DNA of 64,000 nt from Kriegella aquimaris (GTDB taxonomy: Bacteria; Bacteroidota; Bacteroidia; Flavobacteriales; Flavobacteriaceae): assembly GCF_900103215.1 (NCBI RefSeq), contig NZ_FNGV01000012.1:62001-126000 (forward strand), in the 5' to 3' direction. Each line of letters starts with the position of its first letter. The first letter of the stretch is position 1. The notes beneath the pieces are model-generated. The model was not told the DNA's origin. It made no database searches and worked only from the letters and a program-made list of their open reading frames with translations. Positions 34,451-44,519 of this stretch are shown one piece after another. The position numbers were made by a program, and so were the translations under genes.

Positions 34451-37406
34451 CGAACTTAATAGCGTAGAACATTACATCATACACCAACTTACTGGGGTAA
34501 ACTTAAATAAAGGCGATGTTCAAGAGCCTACTCCAAATTATACTCAAAATTGGGGATTTGTATTAGCCAAAGAACAACAACGAGGCGTTAATGAGGTCTT
34601 GGTAGAATCGGAACTAAAAGCCGCCTTGACAAGGCTAAATCCAGAGATTAGTAAGAATCCAGATTTAGCAGATGAAGTCATTTACAAATTAAGGGCAATT
34701 CTGTTGGCAGTAAACCAAGTAGGTTTGGTAAAGGCCAATGAAGAATTTTTCAAATGGATGACCGGTGAAAAAACTATGCCTTTTGGGGAGAACAATCGTC
34801 ATGTGCCAATCCGGCTAATAGATTTTGAAAATCTTTCAAATAATCAATATACAGTTACCAACCAATTCCGTATTCATCATCGAGAAACAAAAATTCCGGA
34901 TATCGTAATGCTGATTAACGGTATTCCAGTTGTAGTGGGAGAAGCAAAAACCCCAATTCGTCCTTCGGTAAGTTGGTTGGATGGTGCGCATGAAGTACAT
35001 GATATTTATGAGAATGCCGTTCCACAATTATTTGTGCCTAACATACTTTCATTCGCTACAGAAGGAAAAGAACTGTATTACGGTGCTATAAGATGTCCGT
35101 TAGAATATTGGGCGCCCTGGCGGTTGGAAAATGATGAGGACGCACTATCCAAAAGACTGGGCCTGGGAGAAATTGGGAAAGAATTATCGCATTTACTAAA
35201 CCCAGTTCGATTGTTGGATATTCTACGGAATTTTTCATTATTCTCTACAGATAAAAAGAAGCGCAGAATAAAGATAATTCCCCGTTTTCAACAATATGAA
35301 GGGGCCAATAAAATTGTAGAACGCGTAAAGGAAGGACGTATTAAGAAAGGGTTGATCTGGCACTTTCAAGGATCGGGAAAATCATTCTTAATGGTGTTTG
35401 CCGCGCAAAAACTAAGGCGGGATCCGGAACTCAAAAGTCCAACGGTAATCATACTCGTAGACCGTACTGATTTGGACACCCAAATATCAGGGACTTTTAA
35501 TGCTGCAGATATTGCCAATGTAGAAACTACCGATAGCATCAAGGAACTACAGGGCATGTTGGAAAGAGATACTCGAAAGATTATCGTATCCATGATATTT
35601 AAGTTTCGTGATGCCAAGCCCAATATGAACACACGCGAGAACATCATAGTTCTAGTAGATGAAGCACACAGGACTCAAGAAGGTGATCTGGGGAGACAAA
35701 TGCGCGCAGCCTTACCCAATGCATTCCTTTTTGGTCTTACGGGCACTCCGGTGAACAAGGCTGACAAAAATACCTTTTGGGCCTTTGGTTCAGAAGATGA
35801 TACCGGCGGTTACATGTCTCGTTATACCTTCCAAGATTCTATTAGGGACGACGCAACCTTGCCGTTGCATTTTGAACCTAGATTGTTAGATGTGCATGTT
35901 GACAAGGAAAACATAGATAAGGCATTCAAGGAGTTTAAAGAAAGTACGGCCCTAACTGATGAGGAGGCGGATGCTTTGAACAAGAAATCGGCAAAAATGG
36001 CGGCCTTTTTAAAATCGCCTGAACGTGTTTCCAAAATAGTAGCCGATATCGCAATCCATTTTAAAGAAAAGGTCAATCCGCATGGTTTTAAAGCAATGAT
36101 TGTAACCCCGGACCGTTATGCCTGCGTTCAATACAAGGAAGAATTGGACAACTATTTTTCAACGGAAGCCAGTAGGGTGGTTATTTCCACTTCTGCCAAT
36201 GATGCATTAGAATTCAAGCAGAAGTGGGGAATGGACAAGGGCCAACAAGAAAAAATGGTGGATGAATTCAATGACCCACAATCCGATTTAAAGTTTATTA
36301 TAGTTACCGCCAAACTACTTACGGGATTCGATGCTCCGATCTTACAGACCATGTATTTAGACAAATCTTTAAAAGACCATACGCTTTTACAAGCCATTTG
36401 TCGTACTAATCGTCTATTTCCCAGCAAGTCATTTGGTAGAATTGTAGATTATTTCGGAGTATTTGATGATGCGGCCAAAGCACTGCAATTTGATGAAGAA
36501 AGTGTGAAAACAGTTATAACCAATTTATCAAATTTAAGGGAAAAACTACCTAAGGCCATGCTTGAAGCGCTTAGCCATTTTAAAGAAACTGATAGAACCC
36601 TATCTGGTTTTGAAGGTTTGGAAGCAGCTCAGAATGCGATTAACACCGATGAAAAGAAAGATGCCTTTGCCAAAGATTATAAGTACCTGTCCAAACTTTG
36701 GGAATCCTTATCTCCAGATAATATACTGGATATTTATAATGAAGATTACAAATGGCTTTCCCAAGTTTTCGAATCTGTAAGACCAGCAAGTGATAATCTA
36801 GGAAAACTACTTTGGTTTTCTCTTGGAGCGCAAACTACCAAATTGATACACGAAAACATTCACGTTGGCAACGTACACCAATTAGATGAGTTTATTTTGG
36901 ATGCCGATGTAATAGAGGGAATATTCAATAATCCAGACCCTAAGAATGCAAAAAAGCTGGAAAAAATTTTAGTAAAGAGATTTAAAAAGCATGCTGGCAA
37001 CCCAAAATTCAAAAAGTTGAGTGAGCGCTTGGAAGAATTGCGGGATAAAGCGGAACAAGGTTTAATAAGTTCCATTGAGTTTGTCAAAGAACTCTGTAAA
37101 CTGGCCAAGGAAACGGTCCAAGCAGAAAAAGAATTGGCAGACCTCGTTCAGGAAAAAACACCCCAAGCTGCATTGACCGAATTGTTTCTGGAATTAAAAA
37201 CAGATAAGACGCCTGCCGTTGTCGAAAGAATTGTCACTGATATTGATACCATTGTTCGAATGGTAAGCTTTCCTGGTTGGCAACAATCCAATCAGGGGGA
37301 ACGTGAAGTACAAAGCTCACTCAGAAAGATTCTTTGGGCCAAATATAAAATCAAGGACCAGACATTATTTGATAGGGCCTATGCCTATATTAAGGAGTAT
37401 TATTAA
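34440..37406 (+). CDS. hsdR: Type I restriction/translocase subunit of the second system
   Basis: 988 aa from ATG at 34440. PD-(D/E)XK motif near 153-172 (PDIVMLINGIPVVVGEAKTP), Walker A GSGKS near 310, DEAH near 406 (LVDEAHRTQEG), LTGTPVNK near 430, and ICRTNRLFPS as motif VI. Length is normal. It is the only HsdR in the 22-37 kb locus and presumably serves the HsdM/HsdS encoded 7-12 kb upstream, from which it is separated by HEPN, Septu and HTH/nucleotidyltransferase genes. Confidence 0.93.
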   Translation: MAFNELNSVEHYIIHQLTGVNLNKGDVQEPTPNYTQNWGFVLAKEQQRGVNEVLVESELKAALTRLNPEISKNPDLADEVIYKLRAILLAVNQVGLVKANEEFFKWMTGEKTMPFGENNRHVPIRLIDFENLSNNQYTVTNQFRIHHRETKIPDIVMLINGIPVVVGEAKTPIRPSVSWLDGAHEVHDIYENAVPQLFVPNILSFATEGKELYYGAIRCPLEYWAPWRLENDEDALSKRLGLGEIGKELSHLLNPVRLLDILRNFSLFSTDKKKRRIKIIPRFQQYEGANKIVERVKEGRIKKGLIWHFQGSGKSFLMVFAAQKLRRDPELKSPTVIILVDRTDLDTQISGTFNAADIANVETTDSIKELQGMLERDTRKIIVSMIFKFRDAKPNMNTRENIIVLVDEAHRTQEGDLGRQMRAALPNAFLFGLTGTPVNKADKNTFWAFGSEDDTGGYMSRYTFQDSIRDDATLPLHFEPRLLDVHVDKENIDKAFKEFKESTALTDEEADALNKKSAKMAAFLKSPERVSKIVADIAIHFKEKVNPHGFKAMIVTPDRYACVQYKEELDNYFSTEASRVVISTSANDALEFKQKWGMDKGQQEKMVDEFNDPQSDLKFIIVTAKLLTGFDAPILQTMYLDKSLKDHTLLQAICRTNRLFPSKSFGRIVDYFGVFDDAAKALQFDEESVKTVITNLSNLREKLPKAMLEALSHFKETDRTLSGFEGLEAAQNAINTDEKKDAFAKDYKYLSKLWESLSPDNILDIYNEDYKWLSQVFESVRPASDNLGKLLWFSLGAQTTKLIHENIHVGNVHQLDEFILDADVIEGIFNNPDPKNAKKLEKILVKRFKKHAGNPKFKKLSERLEELRDKAEQGLISSIEFVKELCKLAKETVQAEKELADLVQEKTPQAALTELFLELKTDKTPAVVERIVTDIDTIVRMVSFPGWQQSNQGEREVQSSLRKILWAKYKIKDQTLFDRAYAYIKEYY

Positions 37407-37506
37407 GAATTTTGGAACAACACGATTCTAAAGTAAAAACAATTTATGTATGTTATAACCGCTGTACGAAAAGGGGCATGCCTTCATTCTAACAAGTAAC
37501 AATATT

Positions 37507-40500
37507 ATGTTTGAAAAAGTCAATAAGAATCACATCATAAAAGGAATTCTCGATTACAATGAAAGAGGCCTACCCAATGGCTTTGGCCCATCATCTACAT
37601 ACGACTTAATTTATGAAGGGGATACTTTTCCACCAAAAGCTATTATGGCTTATGCCAACTTTCACGCCGTCGGCAGGAAAATTGAGCGTTATTTTGCAGG
37701 GGGAGTCGATACAGACTGCTTTAAGGCATTTAAAAAAAATGGTTTTGACATAGTTCCTAAAAATCTAGCAGTGCAAAAATTGAATATGAAACAAGAATTC
37801 GCTAAATGGTTACTTAAAAAAGCCCCCATATCATATAAATCATATTTAGGTAAAACTGTTGATTCGGTAATCTCAAGGTTAGATGAAATAAATGAATTTT
37901 TTCCAGAGAGAGATCTGTTTTTAGTCGATGCGGAAAATTACAAGGGATTGATCAATTATATAAAATCTAAAAACGCTAAAAAAGAACGCTTAAAGAACAA
38001 AGGTTTTTACGATTATGATAGAAAGCATAGTAAAGGTATTCCCATTGCTATTTTAGGAAAGGAAAATTATTTCAAGTTTTTAGAAGGGTTTGATTTTGAA
38101 AGTGGTGTTTACAATATGGATTTAAAAAAAGCATTACAACCCTACATAAAAAAATATAAAGAATTAATTACGAGCTCAGGGGAGTACGATGAAATATACA
38201 AATGGGAGGCCATACAAAACTTTCAAAAGCATTGGAATCCAGAAGCGGATGATTTTGTGGCGATGTTGGAAGCTTCTTTTCCGGGAAATGAAAATTTGTG
38301 GGCCGGAAGTCATTTCCTGCCAATAAATACCCTTAAAGAATTTGCCTTGATCAATCAGAACGCAGTGGTTGGAGCCTTAAAGAACTTGCTAGATGAAGAC
38401 AAGGACATAGAACAGCGAATTCCAGAGTATATTTCGGTGATGGACCGTTTACTCGTTGACTATAACAAGTCATCGGGAAGGGATGATAAGATGCATTACC
38501 AAGATGCAAGAGCTATAAGTATATTGCTTGGTTTTAAGTACCCTGCTAAATATTCCTTGTTCAAACACAGTGTACTTAAAAGGTTTTGTGAAGAATTCGA
38601 ACTAGAGCCCCCAAAGGCCGGGCAAGTAGTAAAACAAATATTGATTAACAATAGTATTAACCAACAAGTAAAGCAAATTATATCCAGCGACCAAGAATTA
38701 ATTAAACTTCATCAAAATAGATTAACAGCCGATTCTTATAGGGAAGATGATAATAACATCTTGACTCAAGATTTTATTTATTCAATTTTCGCTTACGCAT
38801 CGAAAGAGCCAAGCTATTGGTTATATGCGCCAGGAGAAAATTCGAAGGAATGGGAAAATTTTTATGCCAATAAAATGATGGCATTGGGCTGGGATGACCT
38901 AGGAGATTTGACAAAATACAGTTCAAAGAAAGAAATGGTCAAGGCTCTCCAAAATTTGTTCCAGACAGATAGTTCAAAAAAGAATGATGCTACAGCAAAC
39001 TACGAGTTTATGTCCGAAATGAATATTGGAGACATTGTATTTGTTAAAAAGGGAACCTCGAAGCTTTTAGGTTACGGAGAAATCGCATCAGATTATTATT
39101 ACGAAGAAAATGACGAGAATTACAAAAGTCGTCGAAAAGTAAATTGGAAAAAGAAAGGAAGTTGGGATACCGGAGAATTGAATTTAGTATTGAAAACGCT
39201 TACAAATGTTACCAACTATAAATCAGAACACCCTGATTACGATAACTATTATGAACGCTTATTCGGTATTATGGAAAACAAAGACGTTACAAAGGCAATG
39301 GACTTTCCGCTTAATCAAATTTTATATGGTCCCCCAGGTACTGGTAAGACCTATAAAACAATAAATAGATCATTGGAACTTTTAGGTGAGTCGGTTGATT
39401 ACCTTGAACGAGCAGATGTCAAAAACTTGTTCGAAAACAAAGTTAATGAAGGCCGAATTATTTTTACCACGTTTCATCAGAGCATGGCCTATGAGGACTT
39501 TATCGAAGGCATTAAACCAGTTGTCCCTGAAAAAGAAGGAGATCCCGTTGTTTATCGTATTGAGGAAGGTATTTTCGCTAGATTATGCATCAATGCCTCT
39601 TTCGCAATGGTAAAACAAAACGAATCGCAAGAAATTGAAAACGTACTTGATTTTTCGCTGGCCTTTGACAATTTTGTTCAAGAACTGGAAGAAAAATTGG
39701 CTACCCAGGAAATCGTTGAATTGGATACAAAAACTGGCGGCAAAGTGATTGTCGATAGTATTTCCCAAAACGGGAATATTATTGTGAAGCATCACGGTGG
39801 CTCTAGAACATATACAGTTTCCAAAGACAGAGCCTCTAAACTACAAAAAGCCATTACCGATTTAAACGAGCTTAACAATATTAACGACCAGTTCAGATCA
39901 ATAATTGGAGGTAGCAATTCTACTACCTTTTGGGCGGTTCTAAATGCAATTCGAAATAAGAAACAACTTTCTAAATCGCCAAAAAATGAGGAAAGGAACT
40001 ACACCTTCGAAGAAAAAATAGAGGTGGTAAGGGCCCTCAAGAATCAAGATTACAAGGATAGAAACGGAGAATCCTTTGTTATGATTATCGATGAAATAAA
40101 CCGAGGCAATGTCTCACAAATTTTCGGTGAACTAATTACCCTCTTAGAAACTGACAAACGTTTAGGAAAACCGGAAGCACTCCAAGTACAACTGCCATAT
40201 AGCAAACTACCGTTCGGTGTACCCCCGAACATTCATATTATCGGCACCATGAACACGGCCGATAGAAGTGTTGAAGCCCTTGATACCGCTTTAAGAAGAC
40301 GATTTGTGTTCGAGGAGGTACTGCCGAAACCAGGTTTATTGGAGCATATAAGCTATGATGGTTTCAATTTAATGCAAGTATTGGAAACGATAAACGCTCG
40401 CATAGAAGCTCTATTGGATAGAGATCATACCATTGGCCATTCATACTTTATAAAATTAAAGAGTGGCGATACGAAAGCGCTTGCAAATGTTTTTAAAAAC

Positions 40501-40722
40501 AATATTATTCCCTTGTTGCAAGAGTACTTTTATAACGACTATGAAAAAATTGCATTGGTTTTGGGTGAGGGTTTTGTCGAGGTAAAAGACTCTAAAAAAG
40601 TTGAGTTCGCACAATTCAAAAATATAGAAGTACCCGAGACAGATATAATCTACAATCTCATTTCTCCAATTGTTGATATAGAAAAAGCAATAAAATTGTT
40701 ACTTGGCATTTCAAATGAGTAA
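37507..40722 (+). CDS. mcrB: McrB-type AAA GTPase with DNA-reader domains
   Basis: 1071 aa. Residues 1-90 (GPSSTYDLIYEGDTFPPKAI, then FAGGVDTDCFKAFKKNGF) resemble the N-terminal head of ScoMcrA-like modification-dependent enzymes. Residues about 436-545 (YWLYAPGENSKEW, GDIVFVKKGTSKLLGYGEI) form an EVE-like domain. The McrB motor follows: Walker A GPPGTGKT near 608, MIIDEINRGNVSQIFGE near 859, and the McrB signature GTMNTADRSVEALDTALRRR near 912. It powers cleavage of modified DNA with McrC. Two reader-type domains suggest broad or combined modification sensing. Confidence 0.9.
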   Translation: MFEKVNKNHIIKGILDYNERGLPNGFGPSSTYDLIYEGDTFPPKAIMAYANFHAVGRKIERYFAGGVDTDCFKAFKKNGFDIVPKNLAVQKLNMKQEFAKWLLKKAPISYKSYLGKTVDSVISRLDEINEFFPERDLFLVDAENYKGLINYIKSKNAKKERLKNKGFYDYDRKHSKGIPIAILGKENYFKFLEGFDFESGVYNMDLKKALQPYIKKYKELITSSGEYDEIYKWEAIQNFQKHWNPEADDFVAMLEASFPGNENLWAGSHFLPINTLKEFALINQNAVVGALKNLLDEDKDIEQRIPEYISVMDRLLVDYNKSSGRDDKMHYQDARAISILLGFKYPAKYSLFKHSVLKRFCEEFELEPPKAGQVVKQILINNSINQQVKQIISSDQELIKLHQNRLTADSYREDDNNILTQDFIYSIFAYASKEPSYWLYAPGENSKEWENFYANKMMALGWDDLGDLTKYSSKKEMVKALQNLFQTDSSKKNDATANYEFMSEMNIGDIVFVKKGTSKLLGYGEIASDYYYEENDENYKSRRKVNWKKKGSWDTGELNLVLKTLTNVTNYKSEHPDYDNYYERLFGIMENKDVTKAMDFPLNQILYGPPGTGKTYKTINRSLELLGESVDYLERADVKNLFENKVNEGRIIFTTFHQSMAYEDFIEGIKPVVPEKEGDPVVYRIEEGIFARLCINASFAMVKQNESQEIENVLDFSLAFDNFVQELEEKLATQEIVELDTKTGGKVIVDSISQNGNIIVKHHGGSRTYTVSKDRASKLQKAITDLNELNNINDQFRSIIGGSNSTTFWAVLNAIRNKKQLSKSPKNEERNYTFEEKIEVVRALKNQDYKDRNGESFVMIIDEINRGNVSQIFGELITLLETDKRLGKPEALQVQLPYSKLPFGVPPNIHIIGTMNTADRSVEALDTALRRRFVFEEVLPKPGLLEHISYDGFNLMQVLETINARIEALLDRDHTIGHSYFIKLKSGDTKALANVFKNNIIPLLQEYFYNDYEKIALVLGEGFVEVKDSKKVEFAQFKNIEVPETDIIYNLISPIVDIEKAIKLLLGISNE

Positions 40723-41947
40723 GCGCAATTGCATATTGCAAGTTTTTGAGCATAGCACACTATACTATGGTCGTCAGTATAATGACGTTAAGTTTGAGGA
40801 AAAACACTTTAACGCCCTAGCGAAGCTGAATCAACTTCATAACAATCAATATTTCACCTTACTGCATAGAGGAATTAAATTCTCTCAATATGTCGGCGTC
40901 ATTAAGTTAGACGGATTGACAATCGAGATTTTACCAAAAATAGACGGAGGTTCTTCGGATGAAGAATTATGGCAAAAAGTATTGATTAATATGCTACGTG
41001 CTACAAAGCGATTAAAAGTCAATAAAGTGGGCCAGGCCAATGTGAATAAACAGCAAATTCATTTGTTGGACATTTATTTCGAATGGTTTCTAAACGAGAT
41101 ACAGTTATTGGTTCGACAAGGTTTAATAAAACAATATCGTACCAAAATAGGTAATGTCAAGGCCTTAAAAGGCAAATTGGAGTTTGCAGCCCATATAAAC
41201 CAAAATCTGATCCACAAAGAACGTTTCCATACCTCACATCAGATTTACGATCATGACCATCAAATCCATCAAATTTTATCCTTGGCAATGGATATTATCG
41301 GTCAGTTTTCAGCGGGAACGTACCTCTATTCAAAATGTAAACGGGTTCAGGCCGATTTTCCAGCAGTTTCCCAGGTTACTGTGAATGCCAATACTTTTAA
41401 GAAGCTGACCGTCAACAGAAAGACCCAACCGTACAAAACGGCCCTGGAAATTGCACGCCTCATTATATTGAATTTTGCCCCGAACATATCCAGTGGAAAG
41501 GAAAAGATGCTCGCCTTGCTTTTTGACATGAATGATTTATGGGAAGAGTATGTTTTATCAAAGCTCAAAACTGTCCACATGGAAGGCTTGTTAGTCAAAG
41601 GCCAGGAATCAAAATCCTTTTGGAACGGCATAAAAATCAGACCTGATATCGTAATACGGAAATCGGACAAAACATATGTTATTGATACAAAATGGAAAAA
41701 TATAGGAGTCGGTAAACCGTCTGCCAATGATTTGCGCCAAATGTTCGTTTACAATAGATATTGGAATTCCTACCGAGCACTATTACTTTATCCTTCACTT
41801 TGGACAAGAAAACCGGAATTTATTCCTTTTGAAGGAGATGAAGACCAACAATGTGCTATCGGCAAATTAAATGTTTTGGATGATGGGATTTTAAAGGATA
41901 ATTGTGGCGTAGAGATTTTGGAATGGTTTTTTTTATCTAGCTATTAA
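40715..41947 (+). CDS. mcrC: McrC-type nuclease subunit
   Basis: 410 aa from ATG at 40715 (MSKRNCILQVFEH), overlapping mcrB by 8 bp. N-terminal DUF2357-like region (YVGVIKLDGLTIEILPKID, KVGQANVNKQQIHLLD), and a C-terminal PD-(D/E)XK nuclease: IRPDIVIRKSDKTYVIDTKW near 310-330 (D, then D-x-K). It should cut modified DNA when activated by McrB translocation. Motifs are intact. Confidence 0.9.
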   Translation: MSKRNCILQVFEHSTLYYGRQYNDVKFEEKHFNALAKLNQLHNNQYFTLLHRGIKFSQYVGVIKLDGLTIEILPKIDGGSSDEELWQKVLINMLRATKRLKVNKVGQANVNKQQIHLLDIYFEWFLNEIQLLVRQGLIKQYRTKIGNVKALKGKLEFAAHINQNLIHKERFHTSHQIYDHDHQIHQILSLAMDIIGQFSAGTYLYSKCKRVQADFPAVSQVTVNANTFKKLTVNRKTQPYKTALEIARLIILNFAPNISSGKEKMLALLFDMNDLWEEYVLSKLKTVHMEGLLVKGQESKSFWNGIKIRPDIVIRKSDKTYVIDTKWKNIGVGKPSANDLRQMFVYNRYWNSYRALLLYPSLWTRKPEFIPFEGDEDQQCAIGKLNVLDDGILKDNCGVEILEWFFLSSY

Positions 41948-42060
41948 AATTTATAGTTGAAAAATTCTAATTTTAAGCTGTCCGGTTTGCCGGAAGGAAG
42001 TCAACTAATCTTACAAAGGATTATTATAAGCCTTTAAAAATCAACCCTATCGTACAAAGC

Positions 42061-42816
42061 ATGAAAAGTCTTACTGATGTATCCTCTTTGATTTTTTTTC
42101 CTTCGACGGACCAGAGCTGCCCAGATGGATTTAAAGTAATAAGAGATAAACAATTAGAATTTCTATTTCAGGATAATGGTTCCGATAAGACAATTATCTG
42201 CTTTCATGGAAATGGTGAATCCGCATATGAGTTTTGGAATGCGTATAAAAATTTGTTTGAAATAATCAAGTCTAATTATATAATATATGAATATAGAGGC
42301 TTTGGAACTAGACAGGGCAATCAAGATTTAATCAATTTACTTGAAGATCTCCAATATTTTCAAGAAATAGACATTCTCAAAAACCAAAAGACAATAGTGT
42401 TCGGTAGGTCTTTTGGGTCATTACCCGCCATAGAGCTTGCAAGCAAAATTCAGGCGAAAACAATGATAATTGAGAATGGAATCCTTGATACTGTTGCATG
42501 GATAAAAAGAGTCATTGTAGAAGATCAAATGATTCACGGTGGACATAGTTTTATAAATACAAATGAACTAACCCTTGGTTTAAATGAATTCTATAACAAT
42601 GAAGCTAAGCTTAATAGTTTTGCCGGGCAAATATTGTTATTTTACAATACGGACGCTAGATTCCCTAATTCAGCCAAACAATTCAACATACTCAATAATA
42701 GATACAATGGAGAAAAGACAAGGTATCACCTTTTGAAGTATGGAGACCATAACTGCATCCTGGATGCTAATTTTACAGAATATTCTTCAATCTTTAAAAA
42801 AGTAATCTTAGGATAA
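42061..42816 (+). CDS. Alpha/beta hydrolase
   Basis: 251 aa. Oxyanion-type CFHGNGES near 46, nucleophile elbow GRSFGS near 117, a probable acid Asp in LLFYNTDAR near 198 and catalytic His in KYGDHNCIL near 238. No signal peptide, so cytoplasmic. It belongs to the serine hydrolase family that includes BAAT/dienelactone-type enzymes. Its substrate cannot be predicted and its link to the defence genes is only positional. Confidence 0.8.
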   Translation: MKSLTDVSSLIFFPSTDQSCPDGFKVIRDKQLEFLFQDNGSDKTIICFHGNGESAYEFWNAYKNLFEIIKSNYIIYEYRGFGTRQGNQDLINLLEDLQYFQEIDILKNQKTIVFGRSFGSLPAIELASKIQAKTMIIENGILDTVAWIKRVIVEDQMIHGGHSFINTNELTLGLNEFYNNEAKLNSFAGQILLFYNTDARFPNSAKQFNILNNRYNGEKTRYHLLKYGDHNCILDANFTEYSSIFKKVILG

Positions 42817-43380
42817 ATGGAAATAGACTATAATTTAATTATTGGAGCCATAGCCGTTATAATTAGTTTAATTGCTTTATTGTACACAAAATCGTCAATA
42901 AAACTACAGAAACTACACAACGAGAAATCGCTCAAGCCTCTACCGATGATTGAAACTGGAGATTATGAAATAGATATTTATATAAAATTTATAAATAAGG
43001 GAAATGGTCCACTTATAATTAACTCTATTGAATTTATATCGGGTAATAAAAAATCAGAGTCGATTGTAAATCTCATGAATGATGATCTCAAATTTGAATA
43101 CTGGAACACTTTCTATGTCCGAAACAATAAGGAAATTCTTCAATCGACTGATGAGATTACTTTGTTGCAAAAAAAACTTAAATCAGGAGTTAGTGCTAGT
43201 GAGAAGGAATTTTTATTTAATCTCCGTACTTTTTTATCGCAAGTGAGTGTCATAGTCGAATTTGAAGATATTTACAATAACAAATCCATTTTTAAAGAGT
43301 CCTTGAATAGGTTTTCAAGAAGGCTAAAAGACAAAACAGCAATCTCAAGAGTAGATGAAGTTGGCATTAGAGAGAAATGA
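42817..43380 (+). CDS. Membrane-anchored protein of unknown function
   Basis: 187 aa. One N-terminal transmembrane helix (LIIGAIAVIISLIALLYT) followed by a soluble domain with beta-rich segments (IYIKFINKGNGPLIINSIEF). It starts directly after the hydrolase stop codon, so the two form a unit. The soluble part resembles small membrane-tethered beta-sandwich proteins in general; no family is assigned. Confidence 0.6.
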   Translation: MEIDYNLIIGAIAVIISLIALLYTKSSIKLQKLHNEKSLKPLPMIETGDYEIDIYIKFINKGNGPLIINSIEFISGNKKSESIVNLMNDDLKFEYWNTFYVRNNKEILQSTDEITLLQKKLKSGVSASEKEFLFNLRTFLSQVSVIVEFEDIYNNKSIFKESLNRFSRRLKDKTAISRVDEVGIREK

Positions 43381-43468
43381 TAACAAATGACAACTACGGA
43401 AGGGGGACTTTGAATTAAACAATCTTACACACTGTAGGAGATAGTCCCTAAGTTGGTACTGCGAACTG

Positions 43469-44416
43469 CTACTTTTTTTCCATATTAAACAAAACATTAG
43501 TAACACTTTTCCATTCATTCCCCTTATTAACCGAAATAGAGTTTTCATAGACAACATTTCGATAATATTTATTGTAATTCGGCACGTCCCAAACGAACTG
43601 AATTGCCGAGTCGTTGTTAATACTAAATTCACTAGTAACTATTGCAGAAGTGCCGTTGGTCTCATTCCAAATATAAATCGTGCTATTCTTATCGTTTATT
43701 TTCCTTCCGGATAATCGATCCAATTTATATTTCTTTGAAATATCTGATTGGCAAAACTCACCCATATCGGTGGCTATCGAGGATATGGACATATAGCCAA
43801 TAGCAATACAACTTTGTTTTTGCCAAATAATTCGATTTGTGGTTTTGTAGCCACTATTCCTAAAAGTTGATGTTTTCGAATGCACTCCCTCAACTTCATC
43901 ATTAATATAATCCGTTTGTCCATTCTTTTTGGTCACATAGGTTAATGATTTTTGCTCATAGCTAAATTCGGTACAGGGCTTTAAAGAAAAGCCCTTAGAC
44001 AATTCTATTTCAGACAATGCCCGGCCGTCTATAAAAAAATCGACTTCAGTCAACCTTTCATCACCATGCCAACCTCCTGTAAAGTCTATTGCGTCTAAAG
44101 TTTTATAAACGAATTCCGATTCCCCAGTGGCCAGTGCTTCCAGACCAGTTAAACGCATCCCTCGACCATCAAACTCATATATACTGGCTTTTTGAAGTCG
44201 ATATTGATTAGTATTAATCAATAGTGAGGTGTCTACTTCATGAGAAATCTCGAAACCATAATAGTAAATAGGGTTCACCTCATCCCTGACATAAACTATG
44301 AATTTTTCATGTCCTTTAAAACCATTCTTTTGATAGGTCACGAAACATTTTTCCTTAGTACTCCCCATCAAAGAAATACTAACTAGGCCTAAAATAATTA
44401 AGACTGCTTTAATCAT
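43469..44416 (-). CDS. Secreted protein of unknown function, last gene of NamZ/MurQ locus
   Basis: 315 aa with an N-terminal signal sequence (MIKAVLIILGLVSISLMGS). The mature part is beta-rich (FTGGWHGDERLTEVDFFIDG, NSTIYIWNETNGTSAIVTSE) with tryptophans and aromatic residues, as in carbohydrate-binding or lyase-type beta-sandwich proteins. No family is recognised. It lies 104 bp downstream of the NamZ lipoprotein gene on the same strand. Confidence 0.6.
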   Translation of the reverse strand: MIKAVLIILGLVSISLMGSTKEKCFVTYQKNGFKGHEKFIVYVRDEVNPIYYYGFEISHEVDTSLLINTNQYRLQKASIYEFDGRGMRLTGLEALATGESEFVYKTLDAIDFTGGWHGDERLTEVDFFIDGRALSEIELSKGFSLKPCTEFSYEQKSLTYVTKKNGQTDYINDEVEGVHSKTSTFRNSGYKTTNRIIWQKQSCIAIGYMSISSIATDMGEFCQSDISKKYKLDRLSGRKINDKNSTIYIWNETNGTSAIVTSEFSINNDSAIQFVWDVPNYNKYYRNVVYENSISVNKGNEWKSVTNVLFNMEKK

Positions 44417-44519
44417 ATATGAGCATTTTATTTAGCTTCAATAGGATAGCAAATGTCAGCGTGTCCAAAGCAATTCATTACAATTCAAACAAAATCAGAA
44501 TTTTTCATGATATGAAAGT

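Noticed and set aside
22141-41947. BREX, DISARM or Dnd system
   Set aside because: No PglZ, BrxL, DrmA/B or Dnd proteins are present; the genes are type I R-M, GmrSD-like, Septu-like and McrBC.
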